Source: CAMTWZ01 sp041749075
GTDB lineage: Bacteria > Bacteroidota > Rhodothermia > Balneolales > HLUCCA01
Direction of reading: 5' to 3'
NCBI GenBank assembly: GCA_041749075.1
Contig: JBGTBY010000018.1
Coordinates: 1-64,000 of the forward strand
DNA length: 64,000 bases
The notes beneath the pieces were generated by a model that was not told the DNA's origin, ran no database searches, and was given only the letters and a program-made list of their open reading frames with translations. The position numbers were made by a program, and so were the translations under genes. Shown here piece by piece: positions 7,100 to 18,046 of the stretch (the stretch's first letter is position 1; every line of letters starts with the position of its first letter).

Positions 7100-10000
7100 T
7101 TATTTGATGAGAACCATGCGTTTGGATATCACCTTGTCTCCGACAATCAGTCGGTACACATACACACCCGACGACAGGCGCGATGCATCGAACGATACCG
7201 TGTAGCGACCAGGCTGGGTCAACTCGTTGTTCACAAGCACCGTCACCCGACGTCCAAGCACATCAAACACTTCCAGTTTCACCGTGCTCTGGCTTGGTAC
7301 GCCATAGCGGATTTGTGTGGATGGGTTGAAGGGGTTCGGATAGTTCTGATTCAGCTCCACTTCGGTCGGAAGCGATGCGCGATCGTCGATGTCGGTGGTA
7401 TATCCAGGTCCGCGGGCACGCAGGATCAAGACCGGCTCATCGTTCGATTGCATGGTGTAGACGCCGTTGCGGTTGGCATCCACTTTGGCCAGACGCTCGC
7501 TGTTGAAGCGAAGAGAACCGGTTTCCACAAGATCCGTTACCGTTCCGGTGGCTACATTCTCAATTGAGAACGACCAGCCTGTGGGTAGTGTCGTCTGATC
7601 CCATGTCAGCTCGAACTCACCATTAACCGATGCATGCAGGTGCATCGGGACGACGATTTCCCGATCCAAGCCCGCAGGCAGATTGTTGATTACCAGCGAC
7701 TGACCCTCGACCTGTGCGAACAGATTCGCGAAGGTTCTGGAGTACGAGCCTAGGTAGTATCCATCATAAGGATCGATTCCTTCAGACGCATTCTCACCGA
7801 ATCGGAGGTTCGAGATCGACTCGAGACCGGATTCGGAGTGAGTCAGCATAAGCGCGAAGATTGGTTTTGCCACTTCTTTACCTGGCTGTTCGATGTATCG
7901 GTCATCATAGGTGAACTCGAGGTTGGCATCCGTTCCGGTTGTGATCGCGCGGATGAAGACCGATTCGTAGGGTTGGATGGCACCCGATGTGATCAACTGC
8001 CAGGTCTGGTACGGCTGATTCCAGCGATACACATAACTGTTGGCCAACGGATCGGCACGTTTGAGCGTCGCGATGAGCGAGTCGGCTGACATCGGCCAAG
8101 CGTACGGATTACCGAAGAGGTTGAAGCCTTCGCTGCCCGTGGTGCCTTCCGGCATGTAGGTGTCCACATTTTTCACGTTCACAGAAGCCACGTTCGCGGT
8201 GAACGGATTTCCTTCGTTGGTCAGCGTTTTCGGCCAGCCGCCACCTTCTGGAATCGGTTCGCCATAGGTGTCGAAGGCGTAGATGTAGGCCAAGACACCT
8301 TGACCTGTGCGGACTTTCGTCGTGTCGAGGTCGGTCGTCACGGCGCCGTAAGCTGAGGTCGTGGTGTTGAAGGTATAGAGTGTCGCACCCCCGTTTGGAG
8401 CATCGGAGTTGACTGCACCTTGGGTCCAAACCGAGCTGAACAACGTTCCGAGCGGCGTATCAAGCGGGTTCGACAGCAGATACCATCCGGCTTCGTTGGC
8501 TTCACCGCTAAGCGTTTTTGTGGACGCGACGGTAGTGAAATTCACCATGACAGTATCCGCCACTTCACCCGAGGTGAAGATGATGGATGCGGAAAGCGGG
8601 CCGTAACCATCCGAAAGGAAGCGAAGTTTTTCAAGAACGGACGGGGTGTAGTCCACGCCCGGGGTTGTGGCAACGATTCGATCGGTGCCCACATCCGCCA
8701 CTCCGTTATCATTCAGGTCCACGAACAGAGTGCCATCCACTGCCTCAATGAGGGTGAGAGTGAAGGTGCTGTCGCCGAAGAATGGATCGATGTTGAAGAA
8801 GCCCTCAGAGAAGGTGTAAGCGTTTCCGAAGAAGACGGTAACGTCGGCCGATTCAATCGTAACAATGTCGCTCGGCTCGGTTTCCATCACAATGAATTCA
8901 CTGAATGACGTGATGCCGGCCCAAGTGACGTCACCCGTGGATGCGACCGCTGTGGTTGCTCCGCTGAGTTCCGTCCATTCTCCCGTCGATCCGCTGGCAC
9001 GGCGGAAGAGCTTGAGCATGCTCGGACTCGCTTCTTGGGCCTCGGTCACAACACCTTCGCCGAAGGTCAAGGTAAGATCCAACGAGAAGGTACCGGGGTT
9101 ACCCACCAGGTCGATCACGAAGTATTTGCCACCGATCGAAGACGTGAATCCAGTCGGGAACACGTTCGGTTCGGTCGTGATTTCGTTGAAGAACACATCC
9201 ACCGGATTTTCAAACGGCGTATTGAAGGAAAGGGTAGCACCGCCTACAGTCGCCGTTCCCGACTGCACCGCAGAGGCCACACCCGATACGCCACCAAGAG
9301 GTGCGTTGGAGGTGACCCAAGTCGGATATACGTTGGTGTTTTCAATCGAGGTGAAGTTGAGGTTATTCCCGTTCACCAAATCCGTCAGCATGGTGCCGGT
9401 GCCTTCATTCAATTGCCAGATGGCCAAGGTGTTGAAGATGGTGGCATCGGGTTTTCCGTTGAACATGTTGGCGCGGATTTCGGTCGCCGTGCGTTCGACC
9501 AGCCAGATGCGGATTTCGTCGAGCTCGCCTTGGAAGTACGAATCCTCATCATAGTCCGCCCGTCCGTACGCGAAGTAGGTGATGGAGGAATAAATCGGAG
9601 TGATGGCCTCACTAGCCTCCAACTCCCCGTTCACGTAGAGGCGGATTTCCCCATTGGCTTTCGCGGATGCCGCGATGTGGTACCATTGACCCGCGTTGGC
9701 CACGGTGGTGCCGATGATGGTCCCGTATCCGTTGTCGTAATAGGTGATGAAGAACTGGCCGGCTGTGTTGATCCCGATCTTGTAGTTGTCCTGTTCGCCG
9801 CTGGCGAAGACCATCTCACCGGTTGTGGGGATGGCCGCCGGTTTCACCCACATTTCAAAGGTGACGTTGGCGGGGAAGCTACTGGTCGTGGGCCGTATCA
9901 TATAGTCGTCCACGCCATCGAAGGCGAGTGCGCTTCCCGCGATTTCATCGAAAGCGATAGGCTCGTTCGGTACACCGCTACCACGGATGTAGGAGAAGCC

Positions 10001-13000
10001 TCCGCCGCTCGAACTTTGTGTCCAAGAAGTGAATCTCACATCGATGTACAAATTATCATCCGCCAAGTACATCACCATGTCCTCACCCACCATGTTAGGG
10101 GGAGTACCTCCATGGGTGTTGCTCCAGGTATCAAACGTCAAGTTCTCATAATCGGCTGCCGTACCATAAGCCCAAAGGGTACCCTGCGGCGATGGGCTGT
10201 CATCATAAGACCCTGTGTAACCAGTTTCCGCTGCGATATTGAACAACCCTTGGTTGGCTTTGCGCGTGATCCAGACATTGTCCGTAATCCGGTCTTGGTT
10301 TGCTTCCAAGGTCCAATCGGCACCATTGGCTTTGGTGAAGACCAGATACCCTTCAGACAGACTCCAGATCTGCACAGGAGGAGTAAGATCGGCGTCGGTG
10401 ACCACCACGAACTGGCTGAAGGAGGTGATGCCGGTCCAAGTCACATCGCCCGAGGAGGCGACAGCGGAAGACGCGCCACCCAGCTCGGTCCAAGTTCCGG
10501 TTTCGTTTGAGCCACGCTTGAACAGTTTCAACAGAGAGGGATCCGTTTCCTGTTCCGATGTGATCGCGCTCGTACCGAAGTTGAGCGTCAAATCGGCCGA
10601 GAAGGTGCCCGGATCGCCGAACAACTCAACCAAGAACACTTTGCTACCCAACGACGAGCGGTAACCACTTGGGAAGACGTTCGGATCGGTGGTGATTTCC
10701 GAGATATGGACATCCACGGGGTTGTCGAACCCGTCTGTCAGGTTCAACTGGACGTTACCGGCCGAGACGCTTCCCGACTGCACCGCAGACGAGATAGAGG
10801 TCGTTCCACCGAAGGGTACAGACGACGTCACACGAGTGACAAATCTGAAATACTCTTGGATTAGGAACTGGTCGTAGGTATAGCTGCCCTCATCGGTATC
10901 ATTGAACTGCCAGTAACCGATCAAGCCTTCGGGGAATCCGGCCACATCGGTGCGCCGCTCGGTTTGGATCTCCGAGGCCGTGCGGATACGGTTCCAGATA
11001 CGGAGTTCGTCAATAACCCCCACAAAGAAATCGGTCGCCGGACTTCCTCCGCCTTCACCAACGCCATAAACTTCACCTTTGGCGCCCAGGTATTGGTCGC
11101 CGTATTCTCCTTCCAACAGGAGTTCATTGATGGCCGCGGAGGCCTTCTGAGACCCATTCACATAAAGGCGAACGAAGCCATTGCTCTCAGCGGTCAGCGC
11201 CACATGGTACCAGTTGCCTTTGACGGCTGTTTGAGTGCCGGTCACCGTGACCATAGACGACGTGATCGTATCAGCCACGGAGGCGGTAAATTGACCCGTC
11301 TCGTTGAGTCCGATGCTCAGCAGATCGTAGGTACCCGCGATGCTGTAAAAGGTCATCGCAGTACCGATGGAATCCGTCTTGACCCACAATTCGGTGCTGA
11401 AGTCCTCACTCAGGATCGGACTGTCGGAAAGCGATGCGTAGGGATCTTCACTCGATGAACCGATGAAGGACAATGCGGATCCGGCCGTGGTGTCAAACGG
11501 GAACCCAGCCACGGCGTTGGTGGTCGTACTTCCGATGTTGTTTCCGGCCACAAGTGTGGTATTGTAGGCCTCAGAGCCTTCAGAGCCGTTGTATTCAAAC
11601 ACAGCGACGTGGTACAACGTACCGGCCGCGACGCCAGTGACGGTGACCGGTCCGCTTCCGGATCCGTTGAATATCACGAAGTTACCGGTGCCGAGCTCGG
11701 CGCCGTCACCGAAATTGGTGTCGGCAAGGTAAGTGGTGTTGTCGGATGGGGTCGCATCCACTGCGCCGCCTTCTTTCATGACCACAATCCGATACAATCC
11801 GGAGCCCGAGCCGAAGTCTACCGATATCTGTTGACCATAATCCAACATGAAACTACCGAAATACCCTTGTTCATCCGGTGATGATGCGGTTGTGGTGCTT
11901 CCACTTGCCGGGTCGGTCGTCTTGAATTTGATGACACCGCCATCCTGATTGTACTCATACACGTTGACGTGGTATTCGGTACCCATGGTCAGATTGCTTA
12001 CATAGACATTACTCTGCCAAGATTGGGTGCCGTTGAACACGACATAGTTGCCGGTTCCCAATTCCGTTCCACTGCCGAAGCTGGCATTGGCGGTATAATT
12101 GGTGTTGGCCTCTGGAACAAAGTCCACTGCACTGCCTTGTTTCATGATCACGATCCGACCTGCGCCGTTTCCGTTGTTCCAATCGACGTTGACTTGGGTG
12201 CCGTAATCGCTATCAAAGGTTACGTTCGAAGCGGAGGTTGTTGGTGCCGGCATCGGCCCGAGGATATTCAATCCGTTATTGTGTGCCACAATGAGGTCCA
12301 TCTGCCCCTCGCCGCTGATGTCGGCTGCGATGAGTGCGTACGGGTTGTGGCTGGTGGACACGCTGGTCGCCGAGCCGAAGGTGCCATCGCCAGCGTTCAG
12401 CATGAAGGAGAGTTCTCCGTTGTTGCCCGCGGCGGCAAGGTCAAGGTCGCCATCGCCATCAAGATCAGCGGCGGTGATTCGCTGCGGGCTGGTAACCACA
12501 GAAATGGTGGAGTTCACATCGCTGGGGAACGTGCCATCCGAATTACGGAGCAAGACGCGAACTTGGCTGTTGTTGTCGTAGGTCATCGCCACATCCAAGC
12601 GTCCGTCACCATTCAGATCGGAAAGGGTGAAATCCGATACCCTCTGGTTGGCTAAGGTGTAGTCCGTGTTTCCATTGAACACACCATCACCCAGGTTTTT
12701 CACGATGCGAATCATGACTTGATACGTAAAGTTCACGTATTCCACTTCGCTCTTCATCAGAACCACATCCTGAGCGCCATCACCGTCCATATCGGCAAGG
12801 AAGAGGCGGGTGGTGTTGGTGTAGAAGTGGTTGGTGTAATGAACGGCATTTGCGTAGGTGCCGTCGCCGTCGTTCATCAGCACGGAGAAACTGCCGCTGC
12901 TGCCGTTGTAGGCCACCAGGTCAATGTAGCCGTCGCCGTTCAGATCTGCGTGTCGGTGGTATCGTGGACCACTCTGTACGGAGTAGGAAACGGCGCTTTC

Positions 13001-16000
13001 AAATCCGCCATTTTGATCGTTCAACAGTACCGAGATATTGTCAGTGCCTTCGTTCGCAGAGGTCAGATCCATGTACCCATCGTTATTCAGGTCTGAGGCC
13101 ACCACGCTGTAGGGACTCGAGCCGACAGCGAGATTTTCGGGGAATGCGAAGGATCCGGATCCATCATTTAACAGGATGGATACAACACCGTCTTCGGTTT
13201 GGACGACCACCAAATCCAGGTCGCCATCGCCGTCGATATCGGTCGCAACCGCTCCCTGAACATCGTATACATCGCTATTATCGGCACGTACGAAGGATAC
13301 GCTACCTTCAGCGGATTCGGCAGTGAAGGTCCAGCTGTAAGGGTACTCCAAAATCTCATTGGATGCATTCTCCACGCCTGTGGTCACGGTCACGGTGATT
13401 TGTTCACCCGACAGGAAATCTCTAGATGGGTTGAATGTGGCCACATTTGCGCTGTAGGATACGTTTCCGGCATAATCGCCACTGAAGGATCCACGTACAG
13501 TGATCGTGCTTGACGTGAGCGTGGCGGCATCCATCGCGGAATCGAAGGTGACGGTGATATCCGAGGTAGCGGCCACTGAAAGGGCATTGGATGAAGGCGA
13601 AATGTCTGCCACCGTTGGCCCACCAACTCTCTTGAGAATGGAAATGTTGTCGGAGTCCAGGTTGGACGTGAAGATGTCCAAGTCTCCATCCACATCGTAA
13701 TCCAAGACTTGGATATCCGAAGGCCCTGTTCCCGCCGCATAATTGGTTGCGGTCGCGAACGTCCCATCCCCATTGTTCACGAGGATCGAGATGTTGCTCG
13801 AGCCGGAGTTGGCGATCAGAAGATCGAGGTGACCATCGCCATCGATGTCGGAAGGTGTTACAGACGAAGGCGAGGTTCCAGCCGCATAATTCACCGCGGC
13901 GGCGAAGGTTCCGTCTCCACTGTTCATGAGCACGGACACATTGTCGGAACCCGAATTGCTCACGAGCATGTCCACAAATCCGTCCCCATCGACATCGGCG
14001 AATGTCACTTCAGACGGCGTGGTGCCTGCCGTGTAGTTTACAGCGGCGGCGAGTGTTCCGTCTCCGTTGCTAAGCAACACCGACACGTTGGATGATCCAG
14101 AATTCCTGACAATGATGTCCCAACGGCCGTCATTGTTCACATCCGCATGGGTCAACAAGTCGGGTGTGGTGCCCACATTGTACGCGGTGGTGGAACAGTA
14201 CGAGCAGGACGTAGCGCTGAGTTTGACAGAGATGGTGTTCGCGTTTCGGTTGGCGAAGACAAGATCCACCGTGCCGTCAAGGTTCAGATCGGCCGCAGTC
14301 ACGGCTCTTGGGTCGGTCACGGCGAAACCACCCGCTGGGCCTGCGAAGGTCCCGTCGCCATTGTTCAAGCGCGTCGTATACCCTCCATTCGCGCCATTCG
14401 CAGAGACCATGTCGGGATGCCCATCATTGTTGATGTCGGCAAGAACGATGTCATCCGATGTTCCACCAACACTGTAAGACGTCCCACTGGTGAAGGTTCC
14501 ATCACCGTTATTCAAGTGAACCATGAAGTTTCCATAGGTCACGAACCGAATGAGGTCGGCGTGACCGTCTCCATTCAAATCCCGGAATTCGAACCGCCTG
14601 ACATCCCCCATGGCCAGCGTGCCTGCCGCACGGAAAATGCCACTCGCAGGCTCAGTAGCCACAACGAAGCTACCGTAGTAGGCGCCGGCCAAGGCCGTTC
14701 CTTCGGCGTTCTGAACACCTGTTTTGACGGTCACCGTCACAATCTCACCAGGAAAGAAATCCTCAGATGGATTGAATGTGATTGAATTCGAGGTATTGGA
14801 AACGGTGCCGGTGTAGGTACCTGCAATGGAACCGGACACCTGGATGTTGGCGCCCACCAATGTGCTAGCCTTCATCGGCGTCGCAAAGGTGACCGTGATA
14901 TTGGCATTCGAGGCCACATCAACCGCATTCAGGCCAGGAGTGACAGACGCTACCGTTGGGGCAGGTATCGAGGTCTTAAGGACAGATACATTATTTGAGA
15001 AATTGTTCGCCGTGGCTATGTCGATTTTGCCGTCGCCGTTGAAGTCGGCCAGTGCGATGCCACGTGGGTTGTTGTCCGCTGCGAAAAATTCAGGAGTGTT
15101 CAACGTGCCAGTGCCAGTGTTCGTGTACACGTTCACGCCATCCCCGACCTGCAAGGCGACAGCCACATCCATGAATCCGTCGCCATTGATGTCGGCGACA
15201 TCCAAATCGTAGGGACCACCCGTTGCGTCGTACGTCACCGCAGCGGCCAAAACTCCAGATCCGTTGTTGAGATATACGCCGATTGTGTTGGCGCCGTAGT
15301 TTGCGACCACGACATCCAAATCCCCGTCCCCATCAATGTCGACGGTCTTGATGCCGTTCGCGTTTGTGCCAGCGCCGTATGAGGCCGATTCGGCGAACGT
15401 ACCCACTCCGTTGCTCAAGTAAACACGGACCGCATTGTTCGCATAAGACGACGTGACGATATCCAGCCTTCCGTCGCCGTTCAGGTCCCCTTTGGCCATG
15501 AAGGTGTTCTGACTCGATCCGTAATTCACTGCCGTGCCGAAGGTTCCGTCTCCAACTCCGAGTAGCACGTTGAGTCCGGTCGAGGCTTGGACGATATCCA
15601 GTATTCCATCGCCATTCACATCGAGAATTTCAACATCCTCGCCACTGGCGTTTCCGTAGTTCACACGGCCAGCAAAACCGCCAGATCCGTTGTTCACATA
15701 CACCGAAACTCCAGCCGCACTGCCTTGAGCTATGACGATATCCAAGTATCCATCACCGTTCAAGTCGCCCAAACGAACGCCACGGGGAAACCCTTCACTT
15801 GCCAGGTTGCTTGCGGTCGCGAAGGTGCCGTTGCCGTTGCTCAGATTCACCGATACGGTGCTTCCGCCTTGGTTGGTCGAGACCAGATCCAAGTGACCGT
15901 CGTTGTTCAAGTCGCCAGTGGCAATCAGATTGGGACCGGTTCCGGAAGCGTAGTTGGCTAACGCGAAGGCAACATCATTCACGGCTACTGTGGCGGCGGT

Positions 16001-18046
16001 AAACGTGACACTGTATGCCGCGTCGAGAGGCTCGCTGTAGGCATCGCTTTGGATGCCTGTGGTCAGGGTGACAGTAATCACTTCGCCTGGAAGGAAATCA
16101 CTCGTGGGGTTGAAGGTGACCGTGGTAAGGTTGCTTGAGAATGCTCCGGCAACCGTACCTGTGAAGGAACCCGAAACCAATATGGTCCCGGTGTTCACCG
16201 TAGCCGACTTCACCGCTTCGTTGAATTCAATGACGATATTTGAGGATGCCGACACATTGAACGCACCCGTAACCGGCGTGACCGATTCGACCAGCATGGT
16301 CGGAATGGTGGTGGTGAAGGTTTCTTCACTTCCTTCCGTGGTGCCACCGTCGTTTGTGGAAACCAAACGGTAGAAATAGGTCGTGTTGGCGCTCAAGCCG
16401 GTCAGGCCAACCGATACGTTGACCGCGTTCATGCCGTCGTTGATGGTGCCCGATACATTCGCCGATGTCGTGTAGACGCCTGTGGTCGTTCCATACTCGA
16501 AATAGGCAGTGGCGGTGGCGTTTTGCGCGTTTACTGTGCCATTCAAGGTGACCATGGTCACCGAAACGTTACTCGCGGAACTGGTGGTAACCAGCGGCGC
16601 GGCATCCGCCGTTGTGAATGACAATACAGTGCCTTCAATCTCACCGGCCACGTTCGAACCTACGGCTTTGAAGTCATAGGAGGTGTTCGGTAAGAGTCCG
16701 GTCAAATCTGCGGAGATCGAGGTGGCGGAAGAGCCCGTCGCCGTGGCTGGGGTCGCTGCGATCGTGTTCTCGAAGGTGCCAGCGGAACTGAGTTTGTAAT
16801 CGAACGAGGTATTGGCAGATGATCCGCGTGCGTTGACCGAGCCGTTCAGTGTGGCTCCGGTTGTTGTGATGGCGCTGGCCGCCGAAGTCGATACGGTAGG
16901 TACCACGGCGTTCAGATAAATGGTCACTTGGTCGGTCGCCAAATTGGTGGCGGCGAAATCCGCACCGCCCAAACCAAGAAGGTCACCCACCGCGAAACCG
17001 GATGGACCGAAGCCGAGGCCGACGTTGTTTACGCTTCCCAATCCACCCAGTCCATTGCCAAGAAAGGTGTACACATCCGCACCCGACACAATTAAATCGA
17101 GATCCCCATCTCCGTTCACATCATCGAACGCCAGGAATTGCGGGAATGTGTTCGCACCTGTGGAGATGACGGTGGGAAACCCGTTGTAAATGAGGGAAGG
17201 CGTCAAACTGCCGCTATTCGTGAACCGCAGGACATTACTGTCGTCGTGGTTGGCCACGTACATGTCCAAATCTCCGTTTCCGTCCATATCGGCGAACGCT
17301 ACGCGGCGCGGGGAATCCACATCCGTCGAAACTGTATGAAAGTTGTTGAAATTCGCGGTGCCACCGTTGAACATCAATGTGATGTTGTCGCTATTCATGT
17401 TGGCGACAGCGATATCCAAGTCGCCGTCTCCGTCAATGTCCGCCGCAGTCATGCTGACGGGCTGAGTGCCCACCTGATAAATCGCAAGGCCGCTGAACGC
17501 TCCGCTGCCGTTGTTGAGCATGCGCCCGGCCACGTAGTTGTTCGGAGTGTTTCCTGGGGGATTGGGGTTATAAGCGAACTGTGATGACAGCATCAGATCC
17601 AGATCATTATCCCCATCCAGATCGGCGAAGCCCACGAAATCGGGATAGAAGCTTGCCAAAGCGGTGAATTTGGTCCCCAAAGTGAAGGTGCCATCCCCAT
17701 CGTTCAAAAAGGGAACGACATAATCAGTGAACGAATTATTTGTCAATACCAGATCTGTAAATCCGTCGCCATTGATATCACCGAAGGCGCCGGCTTTCAC
17801 ATGCAACCCCGTGCCCACGCTGTAATCCACAGCCGCGGCATAGGTACCGTCGCCGTTGTTCAGGCGGATGGAGACGAACTCGGAGCCCGTGCCAAACGTG
17901 GCGATATCCAGATCGCCGTCGTTATCCACATCGGCGATCAGTACAGTGCTTGGAAGGTCTCCAGTCGAGTACGTTGTGGAGGTTTGCGCCACAGCCACGA
18001 CAGCCGTAAACAGAACGAACAACGAGGTGAGTATGCTTGTTTTCAT
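7100..18046 (-). CDS. Giant secreted FG-GAP/VCBS repeat protein with LamG and T9SS sorting domains
   Basis: 3648 residues. A signal peptide (1-20, ending VAVAQ) is followed by four blocks of FG-GAP/VCBS-type repeats at about 20-380, 695-1025, 1134-1475 and 1580-1930, with dozens of DxDxDGxxD calcium-binding loops (DVDNDGDLDIA). Fibronectin-III-like domains lie at about 380-585. SbsA-type Ig-like domains lie at about 584-690, 1028-1134 and 1475-1580. Two FN3-like modules (about 1935-2180) and two concanavalin/LamG domains (about 2180-2395 and 2690-2900) follow, each LamG with an accessory beta domain. The C-terminus (3570-3648) is a T9SS type A sorting domain (NQNYPNPFNPSTQIRYG). It is probably a surface-attached adhesin or glycan-binding protein. 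Its ATG overlaps the REC gene stop (ATGA). No catalytic domain is apparent. Confidence 0.92.
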   Translation of the reverse strand: MKTSILTSLFVLFTAVVAVAQTSTTYSTGDLPSTVLIADVDNDGDLDIATFGTGSEFVSIRLNNGDGTYAAAVDYSVGTGLHVKAGAFGDINGDGFTDLVLTNNSFTDYVVPFLNDGDGTFTLGTKFTALASFYPDFVGFADLDGDNDLDLMLSSQFAYNPNPPGNTPNNYVAGRMLNNGSGAFSGLAIYQVGTQPVSMTAADIDGDGDLDIAVANMNSDNITLMFNGGTANFNNFHTVSTDVDSPRRVAFADMDGNGDLDMYVANHDDSNVLRFTNSGSLTPSLIYNGFPTVISTGANTFPQFLAFDDVNGDGDLDLIVSGADVYTFLGNGLGGLGSVNNVGLGFGPSGFAVGDLLGLGGADFAATNLATDQVTIYLNAVVPTVSTSAASAITTTGATLNGSVNARGSSANTSFDYKLSSAGTFENTIAATPATATGSSATSISADLTGLLPNTSYDFKAVGSNVAGEIEGTVLSFTTADAAPLVTTSSASNVSVTMVTLNGTVNAQNATATAYFEYGTTTGVYTTSANVSGTINDGMNAVNVSVGLTGLSANTTYFYRLVSTNDGGTTEGSEETFTTTIPTMLVESVTPVTGAFNVSASSNIVIEFNEAVKSATVNTGTILVSGSFTGTVAGAFSSNLTTVTFNPTSDFLPGEVITVTLTTGIQSDAYSEPLDAAYSVTFTAATVAVNDVAFALANYASGTGPNLIATGDLNNDGHLDLVSTNQGGSTVSVNLSNGNGTFATASNLASEGFPRGVRLGDLNGDGYLDIVIAQGSAAGVSVYVNNGSGGFAGRVNYGNASGEDVEILDVNGDGILDIVQASTGLNVLLGVGDGTFGTAVNYGSSQNTFMAKGDLNGDGRLDIVTSSYANNAVRVYLSNGVGTFAESASYGAGTNANGIKTVDIDGDGDLDVVVANYGANTIGVYLNNGSGVLAAAVTYDATGGPYDLDVADINGDGFMDVAVALQVGDGVNVYTNTGTGTLNTPEFFAADNNPRGIALADFNGDGKIDIATANNFSNNVSVLKTSIPAPTVASVTPGLNAVDVASNANITVTFATPMKASTLVGANIQVSGSIAGTYTGTVSNTSNSITFNPSEDFFPGEIVTVTVKTGVQNAEGTALAGAYYGSFVVATEPASGIFRAAGTLAMGDVRRFEFRDLNGDGHADLIRFVTYGNFMVHLNNGDGTFTSGTSYSVGGTSDDIVLADINNDGHPDMVSANGANGGYTTRLNNGDGTFAGPAGGFAVTDPRAVTAADLNLDGTVDLVFANRNANTISVKLSATSCSYCSTTAYNVGTTPDLLTHADVNNDGRWDIIVRNSGSSNVSVLLSNGDGTLAAAVNYTAGTTPSEVTFADVDGDGFVDMLVSNSGSDNVSVLMNSGDGTFAAAVNYAAGTSPSSVTPSDIDGDGHLDLLIANSGSSNISILVNNGDGTFATATNYAAGTGPSDIQVLDYDVDGDLDIFTSNLDSDNISILKRVGGPTVADISPSSNALSVAATSDITVTFDSAMDAATLTSSTITVRGSFSGDYAGNVSYSANVATFNPSRDFLSGEQITVTVTTGVENASNEILEYPYSWTFTAESAEGSVSFVRADNSDVYDVQGAVATDIDGDGDLDLVVVQTEDGVVSILLNDGSGSFAFPENLAVGSSPYSVVASDLNNDGYMDLTSANEGTDNISVLLNDQNGGFESAVSYSVQSGPRYHRHADLNGDGYIDLVAYNGSSGSFSVLMNDGDGTYANAVHYTNHFYTNTTRLFLADMDGDGAQDVVLMKSEVEYVNFTYQVMIRIVKNLGDGVFNGNTDYTLANQRVSDFTLSDLNGDGRLDVAMTYDNNSQVRVLLRNSDGTFPSDVNSTISVVTSPQRITAADLDGDGDLDLAAAGNNGELSFMLNAGDGTFGSATSVSTSHNPYALIAADISGEGQMDLIVAHNNGLNILGPMPAPTTSASNVTFDSDYGTQVNVDWNNGNGAGRIVIMKQGSAVDFVPEANTNYTANASFGSGTELGTGNYVVFNGTQSWQSNVYVSNLTMGTEYHVNVYEYNQDGGVIKFKTTDPASGSTTTASSPDEQGYFGSFMLDYGQQISVDFGSGSGLYRIVVMKEGGAVDATPSDNTTYLADTNFGDGAELGTGNFVIFNGSGSGPVTVTGVAAGTLYHVAVFEYNGSEGSEAYNTTLVAGNNIGSTTTNAVAGFPFDTTAGSALSFIGSSSEDPYASLSDSPILSEDFSTELWVKTDSIGTAMTFYSIAGTYDLLSIGLNETGQFTASVADTITSSMVTVTGTQTAVKGNWYHVALTAESNGFVRLYVNGSQKASAAINELLLEGEYGDQYLGAKGEVYGVGEGGGSPATDFFVGVIDELRIWNRIRTASEIQTERRTDVAGFPEGLIGYWQFNDTDEGSYTYDQFLIQEYFRFVTRVTSSVPFGGTTSISSAVQSGSVSAGNVQLNLTDGFDNPVDVHISEITTDPNVFPSGYRSSLGSKVFLVELFGDPGTFSADLTLNFGTSAITSEQETDPSLLKLFKRGSNETGTWTELGGASSAVASSGDVTWTGITSFSQFVVVTDADLTPPVQIWSLSEGYLVFTKANGADWTLEANQDRITDNVWITRKANQGLFNIAAETGYTGSYDDSPSPQGTLWAYGTAADYENLTFDTWSNTHGGTPPNMVGEDMVMYLADDNLYIDVRFTSWTQSSSGGGFSYIRGSGVPNEPIAFDEIAGSALAFDGVDDYMIRPTTSSFPANVTFEMWVKPAAIPTTGEMVFASGEQDNYKIGINTAGQFFITYYDNGYGTIIGTTVANAGQWYHIAASAKANGEIRLYVNGELEASEAITPIYSSITYFAYGRADYDEDSYFQGELDEIRIWLVERTATEIRANMFNGKPDATIFNTLAIWQLNEGTGTMLTDLVNGNNLNFTSIENTNVYPTWVTSNAPLGGVSGVASAVQSGTATVGGATLSFNTPFENPVDVFFNEITTEPNVFPTGFTSSIGGKYFVIDLVGNPGTFSLDLTLTFGEGVVTEAQEASPSMLKLFRRASGSTGEWTELSGATTAVASTGDVTWAGITSFSEFIVMETEPSDIVTIESADVTVFFGNAYTFSEGFFNIDPFFGDSTFTLTLIEAVDGTLFVDLNDNGVADVGTDRIVATTPGVDYTPSVLEKLRFLSDGYGPLSASIIFTSGEVADTVMVNFTTVASTKTLSGEANEAGWYLLSNPLDTPLGTLFSSVWTQGAVNSDAPNGGATLYTFNTTTSAYGAVTTDLDTTKVRTGQGVLAYIYAFDTYGEPIPEGGGWPKTLTNEGNPFTANVASVNVKNVDTYMPEGTTGSEGFNLFGNPYAWPMSADSLIATLKRADPLANSYVYRWNQPYQTWQLITSGAIQPYESVFIRAITTGTDANLEFTYDDRYIEQPGKEVAKPIFALMLTHSESGLESISNLRFGENASEGIDPYDGYYLGSYSRTFANLFAQVEGQSLVINNLPAGLDREIVVPMHLHASVNGEFELTWDQTTLPTGWSFSIENVATGTVTDLVETGSLRFNSERLAKVDANRNGVYTMQSNDEPVLILRARGPGYTTDIDDRASLPTEVELNQNYPNPFNPSTQIRYGVPSQSTVKLEVFDVLGRRVTVLVNNELTQPGRYTVSFDASRLSSGVYVYRLIVGDKVISKRMVLIK

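Noticed and set aside
9035..10510. 491-codon plus-strand ORF inside the giant gene
   Set aside because: It is antisense to the repetitive FG-GAP/LamG coding sequence, has no recognisable domain, and arises from the codon bias of the minus-strand frame.
11000..17900. CRISPR-like or tandem DNA repeats in the giant gene
   Set aside because: The periodicity is that of Asp-rich FG-GAP/VCBS protein repeats; the DNA units vary too much and no spacer structure exists.
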